From NCBI GenBank assembly GCA_019155185.1, contig CM032813.1, positions 1,918,501 to 1,982,500 of the forward strand: a stretch of 64,000 nt of DNA, given 5' to 3'. The first letter of the stretch is position 1. The number at the start of each line of letters is the position of its first letter. A model generated the notes under the pieces. The model made no database searches. It was not told the DNA's origin and saw only the letters and a list, made by a program, of their open reading frames with translations. This document shows positions 37,501 to 52,499 of the stretch, piece after piece. This DNA comes from Beaufortia kweichowensis. Its lineage: Eukaryota; Chordata; Actinopteri; Cypriniformes; Gastromyzontidae. Position numbers and translations under genes: made by a program.

Positions 37501-40500
37501 CACTCTGCATTTCTGTCTCTCTTTCAAACCATCTTTCTCTTGCTCTCTAAACTGCTGAAGAAGGGTACAAAACGAGCGTGTAGATGCTGTTATGTGAGAC
37601 AGAGATGGCGGAGTGCCCAGGGTATTTAAACAGCGAGAGCTCGCTCCAGCGGGGAGAATTACTCTCCTGCTCTCTCTCAACACCACATTTGGCACCTGAG
37701 GCCTGGCCTGGCAAAACACCTCATCACCCCCCAACAAAACCCAGACACAATTCAACACGGCATTCACAATCCGCTCTGTAGTGCACGACTTTAACCGCGG
37801 GTGGCTGCGGGCAACCCCTGACCATATAATATTTCATTTGATCCATTTCTTCTTGGAGATGAGAGTCGATAGTCTTGCTAGAGGCTATGTTTGGCGGTAA
37901 AGATGTTGTTCTCTTTTAATATTACGCAGCAAATGTGCCGAGACAGGGATTTAACTCATTCTTATTCCGGTCTGACCAGAACGGCTGAAGGGGTGAAATA
38001 GTTGCGTTTAACTGCTGCTTTGTGTCAACCTCATTTCACGTGTCATACTGTATTATCTTACTGGAAATAGAGAGTTTATGATTCAGAACGGTGTTAAAAA
38101 ACTTTGTAAGAGAGCAAAGTGTTTTAGTGTGTCTCTGGGAGCTTTTAGTCAAGTGTTGGTCAAATTTAGTGAATGAATAACTTGAACAAGGCTGAATGTC
38201 CTGATCCACATTTACCATTTCATCTACCTCCTAAAGAAAAAGAATAATAATACTTTCATGCCTAAATGAAAAGACTCATATTCTAATTAATACAATATTT
38301 CACATTAACATCTGTAGGTATTAAACCTAAAGTGTGTAAATTTTCTGGTGGGCAGAACAAAAACAATGCAGATCTTAATTTTCTTTAAATAAAAAATTCT
38401 TTTAAAATTGAATGAAATATGATCAGAACCAGTTCTTGACAGCTTTCGTGACATTCACCCGTAAACAAGTCATTCAGTTATGTATAATACATTTTTTTCT
38501 ATAGACCTTTTTGACTGATTCAGCACAGTTTCAGCATTCAGGTTGCCAAGGTAATCAACAGGCGAAGTCTGCGTGGCTCCAGAAGTCATACATCACTGTC
38601 ACCTCACCGCTCCTTTCCAAAGCACATCCACGGCTCTGCAACCAGGATGCTAATCACATCTACGTCCTCTCCCCACACGTCCTAAAAAGAAAGTGATGGA
38701 TGCAGTTAACATTCGATATCTCTTAAACATGAAGCAGCAGTTGAGAGTCTGTGTCTGCCCAGTGTCTTTCAGCCACAATATGGAAGATGGGAATTTTAAG
38801 GTACGGCAGTTGTGCAGCATCTTATACCTGATGACAAATTTATCTCCCATATAAAGTCATACACGGTTACTTGACCAAATGCAATATGAGAAACAGCCCA
38901 AAAAATGTCTGCTTGGATTCTTTTTCTCACATTCTTTGGCATTAAATAACTGTATGAATTTGTAATAAGATGTATAATTGTATGGTTTACGCTGCAAACA
39001 CTTTAAATCGTTCTCACACGTTGCAAACTCATACCCATCTTATCTTTTAACTCAGGATGAGTTGTGAAAATGTAAAACAGGTTAAACCGCACTGCTTAAA
39101 CAGCACTGAAAGAAAAACACCATACATTCTCCCCCATGTGAACATTGACAACACCATTTATTTTCTTCTGATCATGCAGATACGAGGTGTGGAGGGTGTA
39201 AGTACCGTTTTCAAGGCATCATGCAAAATTCCTTCACTGAGAAAAAAGCACCTTGGAGAGCAAGTACACCCAGAGGTATATGCATTGGCTGTGGTTATAT
39301 TAAAAACCCTTAACAAAGACTTTTTAGTGGACATTATTGTTATATTATACGTACAAATCTTTATCACTCTATTTCTTTACCTAAAGATATAGATATAAAA
39401 ATTGTGCACCTTGTTGTCATTTGTGTAATAATACAGACTACTGTATTGTAAATGTAGATGATGGATGATAAATCTTTCATAATTTAGGACTACAAGACCA
39501 TTTTGAAGATTATTTCATCATTCGTGTATCATAGTGGCAGTATTCTATTGACTAGGAATTAGTGTCTGATACAACAGCCTTGCAGTCTGCAATTTCTTGA
39601 AATATTTTTCAAGTTCATTTAAATAATTATTATTATCGAGCTTCTTGGCAAATGACATTGTACTTCTAAATCAATCAGAGCATCAAGAAAATGCCACTTA
39701 ATTAATCTTTTCGCTTCATTAGATTTTTCGATCATAATTAAATGATTAGTAGATATGAACTTTATAGTCACGAGTTCCACTCGTGCATTTATACCCGCTG
39801 ACAATTAAAAACTGAACAACAATCTCATGTGATTGAAGGGTGATTGAGACAAGCCCTCGAGTGTTCTTCTGAAAACACTAGATGAAATTAATAAGCGTGA
39901 GCATGTGTGGACATTTGCGTCAGTGCCTGCAACTGTTTATCCGTAGAGGTCACACTGTCCTGATATTTCCTAGCTGATGTCGCAGACGGGGAACCCCACG
40001 TGTCGTGTGCTGTCGTGTGTGTTTTTCTACAGGGACACCCTGAGCGTTTCTCAGGCCTCTCACAGGCAGTGATTTAACAATTTCTTTTAACTTTCTTTTA
40101 ACTTCAGGGTCGGTAAGTCCTGATTAAAATTGAGGTCAGATTGGCCTTTAAAAAGAGAACAAGTACTGATGTCTTTTGAGGCTTCAAAACACAAATGCAC
40201 AAAACTGGTCTTATGGTTTTGCACTTATTTGATTTTTATTTCATGCAATCCAAACTTGTAATGATTGGTCATGCAGTTTTGCTGGTATTCCTGATCATAG
40301 TGTTAAAGAAGCATTTTGGTATCGCTGGTAAATTGTACTGTAAGGATTTAAATGATATAAAAGCTGGGGTAAACAGATCACAGGTTTACATTTTCCCTGC
40401 TTGGGCAGATATTGGAGGAGGTTTGTATGTTTGGCTCAAGGGCTCGATTGGAAAACACACCCAACTTAAATATTTTCACAGTAGACAAACTAGACATTGG

Positions 40501-41159
40501 TTGTGACAGCGTCGATACCAGTACTGGTATAAGCATAGATTTAACTCTTTAGGGTAATGATTTGCTGTGAAAAGTCAGTGATGGCTAAACTGCTTTTGTT
40601 TGATGGAATTTGTATGAGTATGGAAAAGCTATCTTTCGGACCCAATTTTGATACATAATTTTTGGCATGCAGATGATTTAGAAAGGATGTGTTATGACTT
40701 TACCAAAGAATCACTATTGTGACTCAGCAGATAACAAAACAGATGACAAAAATCCCATGAATTTAACATTGGGAAAGAATCAGAAGTATCACATATGTGA
40801 ATGTGAGTATTAGAGATTGGGGGTGCAAGTAACACCATATCAGCTGCAACCAGGTCCTCTGATTTGGGGAAATGTACCGAATCGTGGGCAGTTCCAGTAT
40901 TATGGATGTGACACTTGCAGTCAAAACTTGAAATATAAATTAAGGAGATGACTCTTTAAAGAACATAAAATTGTTATTTTATTTTAATTTTCAATGCTGG
41001 AAAAGGTCAAGCGTGTGCACATAAATTAGCCTCGTGTGTATTTTGCTATAGATTTTAAGTGACAGATCACAAGGCGTCTTGTGCAGTTGAACAGCTTTTT
41101 TCATGCGCTCTCTCCTTCACCAGCTCAGTGATTTCTCATCCCAAAAACACAAATTTAGA

Positions 41160-41350
41160 TATAAGTACATAAACGAGCTTTAAAGCGCGCTGTCAGCGGC
41201 GGAGATGAAAGCGAGTTAATCGTCGGAAGCCTGTCAAACCGCTGACACTCCCGCGCGCGTCTGTGTTATCTGCACAGCGCGCGCTGCTGGAAGCGCGGGA
41301 TGCGCGCGCTTGCTGACCGCTTCGCCGCCTCGCGCTTCCCGCTTTCTGTC
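41160..41350. promoter_or_regulatory. Isolated CpG-rich island with GC hairpin
   Basis: In an otherwise AT-rich intergenic stretch, this segment is dense in CpG (cgcgcgcg, gcgcgcgc and gcgcgctt runs). It contains a near-perfect 12-bp stem at 41253-41265 and 41273-41284 around a 7-nt loop. No coding exon is recognisable within about 3 kb on either side. It could be a distal spopl promoter, a non-coding RNA promoter or an unmethylated regulatory element. Confidence 0.5.
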
Positions 41351-41525
41351 CTTTCTTCTGACAAACGATGGGAGAGAGAGGGAGAACTGAAAGATTTTCT
41401 ATTTCTTGTAGAGGAATGAGGATAATTTCTTAGGAAGCCAAGACAGACAATGTGGTTTTGTGTGTCTGTAGGTTTTCTTCTGATGCTTTATCTCCGAGGC
41501 TAATGTTGATTAATTTCTCTTTAAG

Positions 41526-41526
<1 letters not shown>

Positions 41527-41565
<39 letters not shown>
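41527..41565. repeat. (TG)n microsatellite
   Basis: About 39 bases of TG. Confidence 0.95.
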
Positions 41566-41568
<3 letters not shown>

Positions 41569-41699
41569 GAGTCTGGCAATACATTCCTCTTAATTAAGAA
41601 AACCAACTTGTGTCTTTATAAGCTTTTGTGACTTTTGTTGATAATTGTTTTTTTAAACCAGCAGTCTGACAGAAGTCTTTGAAATATCTCTCTGCAGAC

Positions 41700-41704
<5 letters not shown>

Positions 41705-41742
<38 letters not shown>
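41705..41742. repeat. (CT)n microsatellite
   Basis: About 38 bases of CT. Confidence 0.95.
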
Positions 41743-41746
<4 letters not shown>

Positions 41747-44439
41747 ATAATATTTACTCTGGCAAATGCTCAAATCTACTGAAGCATAAAACCAAATTTT
41801 ATATCACTTCACACATGTACCTCAATACATTTTCAATGTGCTTGCAACATTGGTCATCTCCTGAATTGGTGAGCCATACAAAATTATTTGACCTTCACAT
41901 TGTTACACCAGAACTGTCATGAGGACCTCAAGGCACCTTTTTACAAAGACTGTTTTTGAAGAACCTTAATGTTTGAACCTTCTGCTGAACTACACACACA
42001 GTTGCATACAAATACACAATTTAAAACACATCACCCAAAAAGAACTCTCATACATGCACTTTTCTTAATGTAATTTCTTAAGGTTTGCATGTAAGCAACT
42101 CAAACTACTTATCATCATGCAAAACTCCCTGCCACAATGACGTAGTTATGTTTCTGTTTACAGTTAATCACAGTCTTGTGGTCATGGTGTAACACGTATT
42201 TTGCTGCTGATGCAGGATTAAATGACTTATGCTTTTGCCTACAAAATGCCCTGTGCACTTCTATGTAAAAGACTGTATTACTTATTTTTCTCTCTCTATT
42301 CTTAAAGTCTATCTCTCTACATCCTTCTCTGTTGCCAAAGGTTTTAAAACTCATTACTATTTCCCGGATTAGAATTCAGAGCTCAAACAATGGAGTTAAT
42401 TACAACAGATGATTATTGCTGTGAGAGCTCTGAAGGTCTTAAGACATAAGGGGCTGGGGGGTCAACTCTCAGTTTGACACAGTTCAACTAAAACCAGTAC
42501 AGCTAACTATTTTGTTTTTGTCAAGAGCTCAAAAAGCAGACCTTAAAAAATAACTGCATACAGTCAAAATCTTTTCATCATTTGTGACAAAAAACAAAAT
42601 CTACTACTTTCAAACTATTATATTATTAATGTAGTTACCGCTGATACTGTTTCACTAAGAAAAATGTGATCAAGCATTTTCTTGTCAGTTTAATGGCAGG
42701 GCATCTCTGCCTTGTTTTCTAATTAGGATTCGCAATGCCAGAGGGGTAAACTTAACAGAGAAACTGTTTCCCTTTGTTCTTTCTCTGTTACTGTCTTGTT
42801 TATTACCCTTCTTCCATTTGATGAAAATGTTTGCAATATGCCAAAGCCACAAACCAAGACGTCTTACTTTGACTACTCTGTTCCAAAACCTGCTAAACTG
42901 CTAACAAAAGTACTGTTGCAAATGTTAGTTGTTAAATGTAGAAATCTTAATTATGATGCTTACGATACCTTGTTTTTACCTTAGGGAGTATGTGTGCTTC
43001 AACTCAGAGAAAACATAAGTCGACAATAGTTGATAAGGTTGGAGAAATGTAAACTTTGGAGGCCGGAGGAGAGGATCAATTTTGATATTGTACAACGGTC
43101 ACTTGTGAGGTTCCAGGAGTGTTAAGATGCTTCCTTACAAGGCAGGAAACCAGCTCACTAAACGTTATGTTTACAAAAAAGCACTGTTGTATATTCCAAT
43201 AAAATGTTTTGTATGCAGAGCTGTTCTACATGTAATCCAAATTTACCAAGGACACAAAAATATAAAGACCTTTTTTATTAAACTTAAAGAATCATTTTTC
43301 CACACACATACCAGTTCATCCACTCTCATCTTTTTCATTTAGTTGATAATCCTCTTACTTTCTAACACTGATATTGTTATGAGCAGGTCACAGGGCATTG
43401 AAACTCTGGTTTTGTCATGGTAATGAAGAAAGTGAGACGGCTTTTAATTCAGGGCGGATGAGCTCACATACTTTAACAGAAATAATAGTTTTTTAAAAAC
43501 CATTTAAAGTCACTTTTTCATCTGTTATTATCTCCAGTGTATATCTCCCCTGGCTTAAAGAAACTGCCGTTCATATCACACTGATAGCCTGGATTTGCTG
43601 AGGATCATTACCATCACAACAGCTGCTCCAAAATACTGTTATCGTCTTCAGTGATATCAAACGATGATATATTGTGTGCCGTCTCATTCTTTCTCTCAGA
43701 CGTGATAGTGATCAGCATGGCCCAAGTCTAAAATGATGACAACTGGGATAAAACATCACTTGTAGTCAATGATGACCAACACACACCAGTCTTGTTTGGT
43801 GTGTATGGGGGAGGGGGAACTGGGTTCTCGTGCTTATACCCAGTTTAACACAGTCCAAAAGTTTTTCGTAGGTCTCAAGTCTTAACAAAATTTAATTTCT
43901 TGTACTTAACTTATATAGAAGTGGCATACTGAAAAATCATGTGAATCATAGTCTATACAGTAGCGTTTGCTCTACAGATGTGTTTGTGAAGTTTATTCTA
44001 CTTTTACTTTTAATTTAATGTTATATAAAATTTTAATAATCAGTTAAAAAATTAAAAATGTTTTTTAAATTAATTTAATAATATTTAATACATTGACATT
44101 CAAATACATTTTTCATTTTTTTATTTATATTCACATTCATATTCGTGTTTGTGCATTTTCATTCTAATTTCAATGTGTGCCTCATTTTTATCCATCATAA
44201 AATATATGTATTAGTATACTATATTTATCAAGTAACATTAACCAAAATTAAAAGGTGTAACACTTAATTTCATCATGGATATTGCATTCACAATGTACGT
44301 ATAACTATACAGTGCTTATCAAGTTTAAAGCTACAATATAAATGCACTACTAAACAAATGTTGTAATGTCTTATCTAAATAAATGAAGCCACACCACTTA
44401 ATCATTCTTCTAGTAGTGATGAATAAACGCAGCGCTTGT

Positions 44440-45130
44440 TATTAGTACAGACCGTTTCAGGAGGAAGTTCTCCGCGCATGCGCAATGCACAGAGCCGAAG
44501 AGCCGAAGCTCAGGCAGCGCTATGAGAGACACAGGGAGAAAAACCAGCCCTTATCTCTAAAGAAAGGCTTAAAAGTTCACTCATTTCGCACAAAAACCTT
44601 TCTGCGACTCACTCAGGTCATATATTAAACCGCGTGTCTATGTCTGTGATGCGGAGTCTCTGAGAGGTTTGTAAAATGATTTTTTTTCTTTTATTTTAAC
44701 CACCGCTCTGCGCACTGACACAAAGACAGATGGTTAACTCGATTTCACATATCTTCACTATTATGTGTCGCTTTGCCTCAAACAGATCAGACAGGCGAGG
44801 GCTTGAGTAGAAGGATCTTTCTTTGTTTCGACCGGAAAGCAACATTGTTGGCTCGCCTTTGTTATGGTTCTGCCTCTTGTTTGGGCCGTGCATGAAATTT
44901 AGGCCAAACGAGACGAGCCTTTGGTTGGCTAACTTGGTTTCCTTTTTCTCATCGGTTTTCCGCATCAGTCGGATCTAACGGAAAGACGACAAGTGCTCGG
45001 CATGTGAATGTATGTAAATGCTTGTTCTTATGTTGAGGGAAACGCGGTTATCGATTTGTAAACGAAACTTGGAGCGGACGGAGCTGCTTTTGTAGCGCGT
45101 TAGCCGATACGATCATCTGCTTGATGTGTA
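44440..45130 (+). promoter_or_regulatory. spopl: CpG-rich promoter and probable non-coding first exon of spopl
   Basis: CpG density rises sharply here. A consensus NRF1 site CGCGCATGCGCA is at 44473-44484. A possible first-exon donor (TGAGAG followed by gtttgt) lies near 44668. The spopl start codon is 2.8 kb downstream, so one or more 5' UTR introns are required; a possible extra non-coding exon ends at cacaag/gtaata near 47091. The exact transcript start is not visible. Confidence 0.6.
44473..44484. promoter_or_regulatory. NRF1 binding motif
   Basis: CGCGCATGCGCA matches the palindromic NRF1 consensus YGCGCAYGCGCR. Such sites are typical of housekeeping CpG-island promoters. Confidence 0.7.
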
Positions 45131-45369
45131 GAGAAACTTCACTTGTTTTACCGGATGATTTGGTTTATGATGCACCCCGCAGATGTGTTATAATGTTGCG
45201 CGTGTGCCCGCCAGTGATTTAAATGTATCGATAAATGTATCACAGCGCGACGTGAAAATATTCAATAACATCCGGTTTTTAGCAGCCCTGGTTACCACGC
45301 TTTGTTACAGCTCAGATTTATTATAAACTAAGTTGAAAAGTTTCAACTTTTAGGCATTGCATTCATATG

Positions 45370-45730
45370 CAAATGTAAACTTTACCATAAAAAGTTTTTC
45401 ATCATACTGATATACATACACATGTGAGGTCTCTCTCAAAGTTTGTAAAGCATTTGTTTATGTTTAAAGCATTTTTTTTATAGTCAGATGAAGTATTACA
45501 TCCATAACAGTAAAACATCCATAACACATGAAAATTATAACAGTTGTAACTGTTTTATGTTATTTTCAGTCATCCCTTCTTCATTTGTTGTATTATTGCT
45601 TCTGCTTTGTGTATTTTAATTCATACATTCCATTTGTTAAAATGGATAACCAGATAACTTAAACATGTTCTGTGAGAATTTATATTTGAAGTTTTGATGT
45701 CACATCCATAATTGGCCAAATGATCAATGT
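45370..45730 (+). repeat. Unclassified dispersed repeat, copy 2
   Basis: Partner of 5810-6180, sharing the ordered blocks listed there. It lies in the presumed first intron of spopl. Confidence 0.5.
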
Positions 45731-47286
45731 TCAATAATCAATAACAATTGAAGATGTGTAAAATTTAAGAAAGTTTTGGCATTTTGCATTTTTTGAATTA
45801 GTTTTTGTCAGATTTTTCTTTGTCTCTAAATATCTCTAAAATAGATATAGCAGCAGTAATATGATATATCAGACATACTGATTCATCCGCCGTAACATAA
45901 ACATAAGTTGTTTCCATTTGTATCAGCTCCAACTCCAGAAAACTTGTCAATGAATATTAATGTTTCTGCTTTCAGTTGTTGCATTGTATATTAATTGCTG
46001 TTATTTAATTGTTTCTGTTATTAAAGGTTTGGTATTTACTATACAAAAAAGAAGCAAGGGTGAATCAGGATGAATATTTCATTGTGTTTTTTATGAAGGG
46101 CATTACACCAAGTTCCTCTCTCAAAACTTTTGTTTGTGTGTGTTTCACATTGTTTTTGAAAGTGTTAGATCGGGGCTGTGTCAGTTCCTGTTCTCTGCAT
46201 CAATTAAGCAAACATCCTCTTAATGCCCTTTGCACTATTTACTACATTCTCCATTGATGTGGGTGGCTGTACATTTCAGCATTTAAATGAAAAAAACGTT
46301 TCCAAACATGTCTCACGTTGTCATTGAACCTAAATCATTCGCCAGTATTTCAATCTGCTTGATAGGTTGTAAAGGAATAAGCAAAGCTACTATTTAATCA
46401 CGATGTATATTTAGGGTTACGGAATCTCTGACAGCAATATTTTAATCATTCCCAAAAATGAATCACTGGCCATCTGGAATATAAGTTAGTTAGGATTGTG
46501 TTTTTTCTGTAGCTTTACAGCACACCAACAAAAAATGATAGAGGGTTTGTCTTTATGTCTTTATCGTCTAAAATATGGGACTAGTTGGGACCCAATGCAA
46601 TGAGGCTGCATTCAATGTAGACATTGTGTTAAAATGCTGTCATTCTTCCCAAGGTTCATTGAATCTCTACTGAGAGTGGCATCCCACACCATTCCTTCTG
46701 CCAAGCTCTGGAAGACACACAAACTCCTACAAGTTTAATTCAGCAGTCTTTGTGAGGTAAGGGTGTATTTTTTTGAAAGGCTGGCTGTGGTTTGTAGGTG
46801 GGCTGAATATAGACTTGATGATGTATGTGGAATGGTGAATACTGATTTATTGTCATTTATAGTCAGAACATTGATATGTTTTATTCATTAAGTAATTGTA
46901 CTGATTATGAGTTTGTTTATTGTTATAAAGGATCATCAGAAGGATCTGTGATGTGTGTTTAGGATGGGTTGTTTAGCGCTTGAGGTCAGTCTGCACTGTT
47001 AGTCATTGTTTCCAGTCACACTGCCGGCGTGTCTCTGAGCTTGAGCCCAGGGATGACATGGAAAAAAAGACTGCTGATCTCTGAACACAAGGTAATAAAT
47101 TATTATTATTACTCGGTTTAATTACTTAACCTGAATTGTCATACTCAGCTGCCATATTGGGAAATCAGTTCAAGTTTGCTTACTTGCAGTCTGTGTTTTG
47201 ACTACAGCTGCACAGCTTCATGTTGTTTTTGCGTGTAGGTCGTGCAGTAAGCTAAATCGGGGACAGGGAAGGGTGAAAAGCAGGCC

Positions 47287-50245
<2,959 letters not shown>

Positions 50246-51115
50246 CCTTTGCCCTCGCTGACTTCATAGACATGATGCATGAAGAGGCAACTACCCCACA
50301 AAGCCCTTTTCCCCACCCACCCCTCTTCACTTGCCCTTACCAGAGACACAATGGAAGAGCCTGTTTAAACCACAGCGGTTTCTGCTCGCTAGACGGGAAG
50401 AAGAAACGGACTTCGTAGTGATTCCCGTCATGCTGTTTACTTTGGAAAATGGCCTTAAAGGATCCACCCCCCTTGTGTTTCTACATGTAGTTATGTGCCT
50501 GCTGCGACTGATCCCAGACCTGTCTGGATTGCACTAGCTCCTACATAATGCAGTAGTTTTAACATGGTGTTTAGGACCTTATATGTTACGTTATCGAGGG
50601 GGGTAGCGTCAGCCCTTTTTGTGAACTCGTGGTCTGACGTTTCAAAAAACCAAGTATACACTCACTAACCGCATAGCTACGCACATGCAACGAGTGCAGA
50701 GATGGTCTCCACTGACACTTTTTAAAGTGATGATGTTGCCCATATTGTTGGCAAAATGTCTTGTATGTTTATCATCATTAAAGTTGGCGTAAGTATTAAC
50801 TGAGGTTGTGAAGTGAAATGTGATGCAGTTCACATTGAGTATTACAATAAAACAGGTGAAGATGTCGATATTTTGCACCAGGTTAAACTGTTTGGTAAAT
50901 ATGAAGATTTGTTTACCGTGTTGTTTACAGAACTTGTTTTCCTCTTTTTCGCACAGAGTTAGTTTTGACCTTAGTTGAAGGTGAATTTATTTTCCATGGT
51001 TAATGTACTCAATTGAACAGGAGAGATCTTTGTGTTTGGAAAAAATGTATTGTGGTTTAAAAGAACTTTGGTTTATTGCTTTGGAAATAAAATGACAAAA
51101 ATTCAAATATTTGCA
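50246..51115 (+). other. spopl: spopl 3' UTR
   Basis: Follows TGA at 50243-50245. Canonical AATAAA hexamers are at 50846-50851 and 51086-51091, suggesting two alternative cleavage sites near 50,870 and 51,110. Confidence 0.6.
51086..51091 (+). terminator. Distal polyadenylation signal AATAAA for spopl
   Basis: Canonical hexamer followed by a T-rich run (ctttttttttttt). A second hexamer lies upstream at 50846-50851. Confidence 0.55.
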
Positions 51116-52499
51116 GCTTTTTTTTTTTAATGAGTAAAGGTTTATGAAATCAAACTTGGTTACTTCATGTTCCTGATTTTATTGTGCACAATATTTCTAA
51201 AAAATGTTTAGTATTTATAAAATGAAAGTCAAAAAATTTTTCAAAAGTGTTTATTTTTCAAATTAAATATTTTACATATAAGTGATTTTTGTAAGGCATA
51301 TTTTCCAACTTTAAATATTACATATTATGCTTAAGACTTCAGATGTCATCTAAACAAACTTCTGAAATGCATTTCTTTTGTTTGGTCTTTGACAATATAT
51401 CCATGCATATTATTTCTAAAAAAGCCTTCAGTAAGTTAAAAATATTTTGTTTTATTGTTGGAAAAGTAAAACTTTTTAAAAAATTCATGAAGCATCTTGG
51501 ATGTAAACACATGTTTAAAAGTAATCCATATTTCTGTCTGTTTCAACTAAACAAACTTCCACAAATCATCCTTTAATGTTTTTTATTTCATAGTTTTGAA
51601 GTCTGTGTAATGGAAATCTTTGATCACACTTTTCATCAAAGCTTTAGATTACAGTTTGCAAAATCTCTTACATTGTCAAGTGGTTTTTGTTAAAAAACCT
51701 TTTTAGTTCCAACAAACTTTTTTGTAAAAAAAAGATTTTGTTACACAAAATTGTAGCACAAATTCGACATCCAAAGCTTTAGCTGACTTACCGCTGTTTA
51801 TTAAGCATCTGCATAAGAATCAATATCCAGACTTTAACATAAATAAAGAGACACAACACAAAAATGAGAATGAGAAATTTAGAAACTTTTCAGTTAACAG
51901 ACATCGCTTTGCTTTAATAACAGAAACAAAATACAAAAATAATCAGAGGTGACCATGGAGCACATTATGACTGCAATATTATTCTTAAGCTATTGACATT
52001 ATGGTTTTAGGAACACAAATATTGACATAAAATTGGGGAACTCACGAATGACGACAATACTAAATGTTTCACAGTTTTGTTCTATTTCTAAATCCCAGCC
52101 ATGTTGAATTTATTTTTACATTTTTAAACTTCACACTGATGACATCACAAGGATTACTGAGGGGCAGAGGTCACTGTGGAGACTGTACATGTCAAAGTTC
52201 ATGATAATCAGACTATAGCATTGTCAGTTCTAAAACTAAAAAATTAAAATTCTACCTAAATGTACCAACATGTTTTTTCTCTGAAACTTAAAAAAAGTTT
52301 GATAGCGAATGATGACAAAAAAAACTTTTTGGGTGAAGGTATTCTTTAATCAAAAGGCCCAGAAAAGAGACAAGCCATGAAGAATAAAAAGGGTGACTTC
52401 TCTTCTGACCTCTGCTTTCATTTTTCCATTTTCATTCTGGTCTTTGTTTACCAGGAAAAACAAGAAGAAGATACCTCAGCACATGCAATCTAAGCAAGG
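51116..52499 (-). other. Convergent intergenic strip and probable nxph2 3' UTR
   Basis: AT-rich, with no open frame of note. Minus-strand AATAAA candidates (seen as TTTATT) are at 52109-52114 and 51582-51587. Either could end nxph2, which leaves 0.5-1.1 kb between the convergent spopl and nxph2 transcripts. Confidence 0.45.

Larger units (their letters stand above)
32316..44440. other. Intergenic region thsd7b-spopl
   Basis: About 12 kb without a supportable protein gene on either strand. The longest open frames (for example about 100 codons at 39057-39392 and 40195-40506) have no recognisable domain. Contents: a SINE at 32905-33032, an inverted-repeat element at 34269-34543, a relatively GC-rich single-copy-looking stretch at about 35550-35940 and another at about 36640-36830. 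The CpG-rich island at 41160-41350 and the TG and CT microsatellites at 41.5-41.7 kb also lie here. In human, HNMT sits between THSD7B and SPOPL; I found no histamine N-methyltransferase exons. Confidence 0.6.

Noticed and set aside
40195..40506. 103-codon plus-strand frame with a hydrophobic stretch
   Set aside because: AT-rich, no recognisable homology, no splice partners or promoter signs; likely chance.
32316..47286. hnmt gene
   Set aside because: Expected from human synteny, but no methyltransferase motif or matching exons were seen in any frame.
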